Shown here: positions 62,938 to 64,000 of the stretch, one piece after another
How the letters are laid out: each line of letters begins with the position of its first letter
Position numbering within the stretch: position 1 is the first letter of the stretch
NCBI RefSeq assembly: GCF_025770735.1
Contig: NZ_JAODPB010000006.1
Span: 1-64,000, forward strand
From: Shouchella tritolerans
GTDB taxonomy: Bacteria > Bacillota > Bacilli > Bacillales > Bacillaceae_D
Direction of reading: 5' to 3'
DNA length: 64,000 nucleotides
The notes under the pieces: generated by a model
Databases searched by the model: none
What the model saw: only the letters and a program-made list of their open reading frames with translations
What the model was told of the DNA's origin: nothing
Program-made: the position numbers and the translations under genes

Positions 62938-63993
62938 CTATTTAAACAATCGTGATTCAGTCCTCATGTGCACAAAATAGCGACAGTAGCCAGATAAGTA
63001 ATGTTCTACATCATCAATACGGCTTCGAAATGAATGGTGGCGAATAAAAAAGCTGCCAAGAATTCGAGAAGGGTTTTTATAATACATAGCCAATTCTGGA
63101 TAAAAATATCCATTGCGTTGATATTCTGCGCGTTTGTGAATAGTGTTTTCAAGTTTTTTTTCATCGAATTCTGCTAAAAGGGTTCGATGGTCTGTTTCTT
63201 TCATACGCTGAATCATATTGTAAGCTGCCAATGTCAATTCTAAAAAAGTCGGGTATGTGGTGATGCGATGATAGATAAAATCTAGTTTAGCTTGAACATT
63301 TTGTAGACCAAAATGAAAGTACTTTCGCAATGGCTTATATCGTGTCAATTCCTCTGTACAATAACTAAGCCAGTGATCATGATTTTTCCAATATTCGTTA
63401 GCAATAAAGTAATCAAACGCTCTTTCAACTGTCTTCATCCATTTTTCATTTTTGTCTAATTGATAAAGCCTTAGCAAAGCAAAAGCAGCTTCTCCATCAT
63501 AATAAACAATTCTAAATGCATCTTTTAATTCGAAAGATGGATAATGGAGGACATGGTGAAAGCCACCATTTTCTTGTTGAAGCTGACATATCCCATTTGC
63601 CAGCTGTTGGGCAACTGGAAGGTAACGATCATTTTGGAAAACGTCCGTATACTTTGTAAAAGCAAGAATGGCAGCTGCATTCGCTCCTAATTTAACTTCC
63701 AACTGATCTTGTTCGACTCCGTCGACAACATAGGCAGCCCCTTGCTTCTTATCAACATGTAGCCCCTTTAGCAAATAATCAAGGCCTCTTTCAATAGCGG
63801 GAATGGCCTCTTTGTCCTTAGTGATTTCGAGGGCTTCGATCATTGCATAAAGTGTACTGGCATGTCTCAACAAATTATAAAAATGAATTTCTTTATCAAA
63901 ACAAGAAAAATACCCATATGTAAATTGGCCCGCCTCTTTATTCATTTTAGCCAAATAATTGAGTCCGCTAGCAATCATTTCTTTTACTTCCAC
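62938..63993 (-). CDS. Alpha/alpha-toroid protein of unknown function, partial at window edge
   Basis: 351 residues from the GTG at 63993, but the frame stays open to the window edge (DAV...), so the true start may lie outside. The chain is made of repeated helix pairs of about 50 residues (EALEITKDKEAIPAIERGLD, LAFTKYTDVFQNDRYLPVAQ, LLRLYQLDKNEKWMKTVERA), typical of six-hairpin/alpha-alpha toroids as in glycan-processing enzymes. Conserved GGF-HH and YYDGEAAFAL segments could be a ligand pocket. It is co-transcribed with the sortase. I do not recognise the exact family. Confidence 0.55.
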   Translation of the reverse strand: MEVKEMIASGLNYLAKMNKEAGQFTYGYFSCFDKEIHFYNLLRHASTLYAMIEALEITKDKEAIPAIERGLDYLLKGLHVDKKQGAAYVVDGVEQDQLEVKLGANAAAILAFTKYTDVFQNDRYLPVAQQLANGICQLQQENGGFHHVLHYPSFELKDAFRIVYYDGEAAFALLRLYQLDKNEKWMKTVERAFDYFIANEYWKNHDHWLSYCTEELTRYKPLRKYFHFGLQNVQAKLDFIYHRITTYPTFLELTLAAYNMIQRMKETDHRTLLAEFDEKKLENTIHKRAEYQRNGYFYPELAMYYKNPSRILGSFFIRHHSFRSRIDDVEHYLSGYCRYFVHMRTESRLFK

Positions 63994-64000
63994 AGCGTCT

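Overview
This window looks like chromosome of a low-to-moderate GC, spore-former-type Firmicute of the family Bacillaceae, most likely an alkaliphile related to Shouchella (Bacillus) clausii. That is inference from gene content, not from a database match. The clues are the Bacillus-type twelve-gene purEKBCSQLFMNHD operon behind a guanine riboswitch and PurBoxes, a NETI-motif protein, BmrCD- and LnrLMN-type transporters, futalosine-pathway menaquinone genes (mqnB, mqnD), SD-rich translation starts with frequent GTG/TTG, and CcpA- and Fur-type sites.

Layout. 1-950: end of a type VII secretion LXG toxin locus (YwqH/YwqI-like helpers plus an LXG protein whose N-terminal domain carries a frameshift). 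1191-6217: an AT-rich accessory island with a lactococcin-972-type bacteriocin and its ABC export/immunity genes, lying between two copies of a ~175-bp direct repeat that encode a small membrane protein (one copy truncated), with transposase, GNAT and hydrolase debris. 6299-11937: LnrJKLMN-like two-component system and ABC-2 exporter plus a GNAT gene. 12016-14292: Fur-box-controlled siderophore-binding lipoprotein and an M20 peptidase. 14552-27685: the pur operon with its complete upstream control region. 27807-33300: a CPBP protease, a decayed TnpB element that appears to interrupt an acetyltransferase gene, a YheO-type regulator, small enzymes, a NETI protein and an AbrB/Doc toxin-antitoxin pair. 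33463-38899: a tripartite tricarboxylate transporter (tctCBA) with a perfect cre site and its DcuS/CitA-type two-component system. 39140-45438: a permease remnant, a serine hydrolase, then bmrCD behind a leader peptide and attenuator. 45837-48704: an MFS exporter and an AimR-family receptor followed by a 40-residue secreted peptide, that is, an arbitrium-like pair with no phage genes next to it. 48712-50360: bpsA/bpsB (type III polyketide synthase and methyltransferase). 50473-58690: MerR/TipAS regulator, GNAT, uronate catabolism (uxaC, kduI, kduD, DeoR regulator), chromate transporter pair and mqnD/mqnB. 58869-64000: secreted alpha/beta hydrolase, Mga/AtxA-type regulator, class D sortase and the start of an alpha/alpha-toroid protein cut by the window edge.

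The housekeeping blocks (pur, mqn, uronate) are intact. The observations most worth following are the AimR/secreted peptide pair with an apparent ATT start, the repeat-flanked bacteriocin cassette, the frameshifted LXG toxin, the bmrCD leader with a second micro-ORF, and a pair of interlocking perfect hairpins inside the Lnr-like locus.
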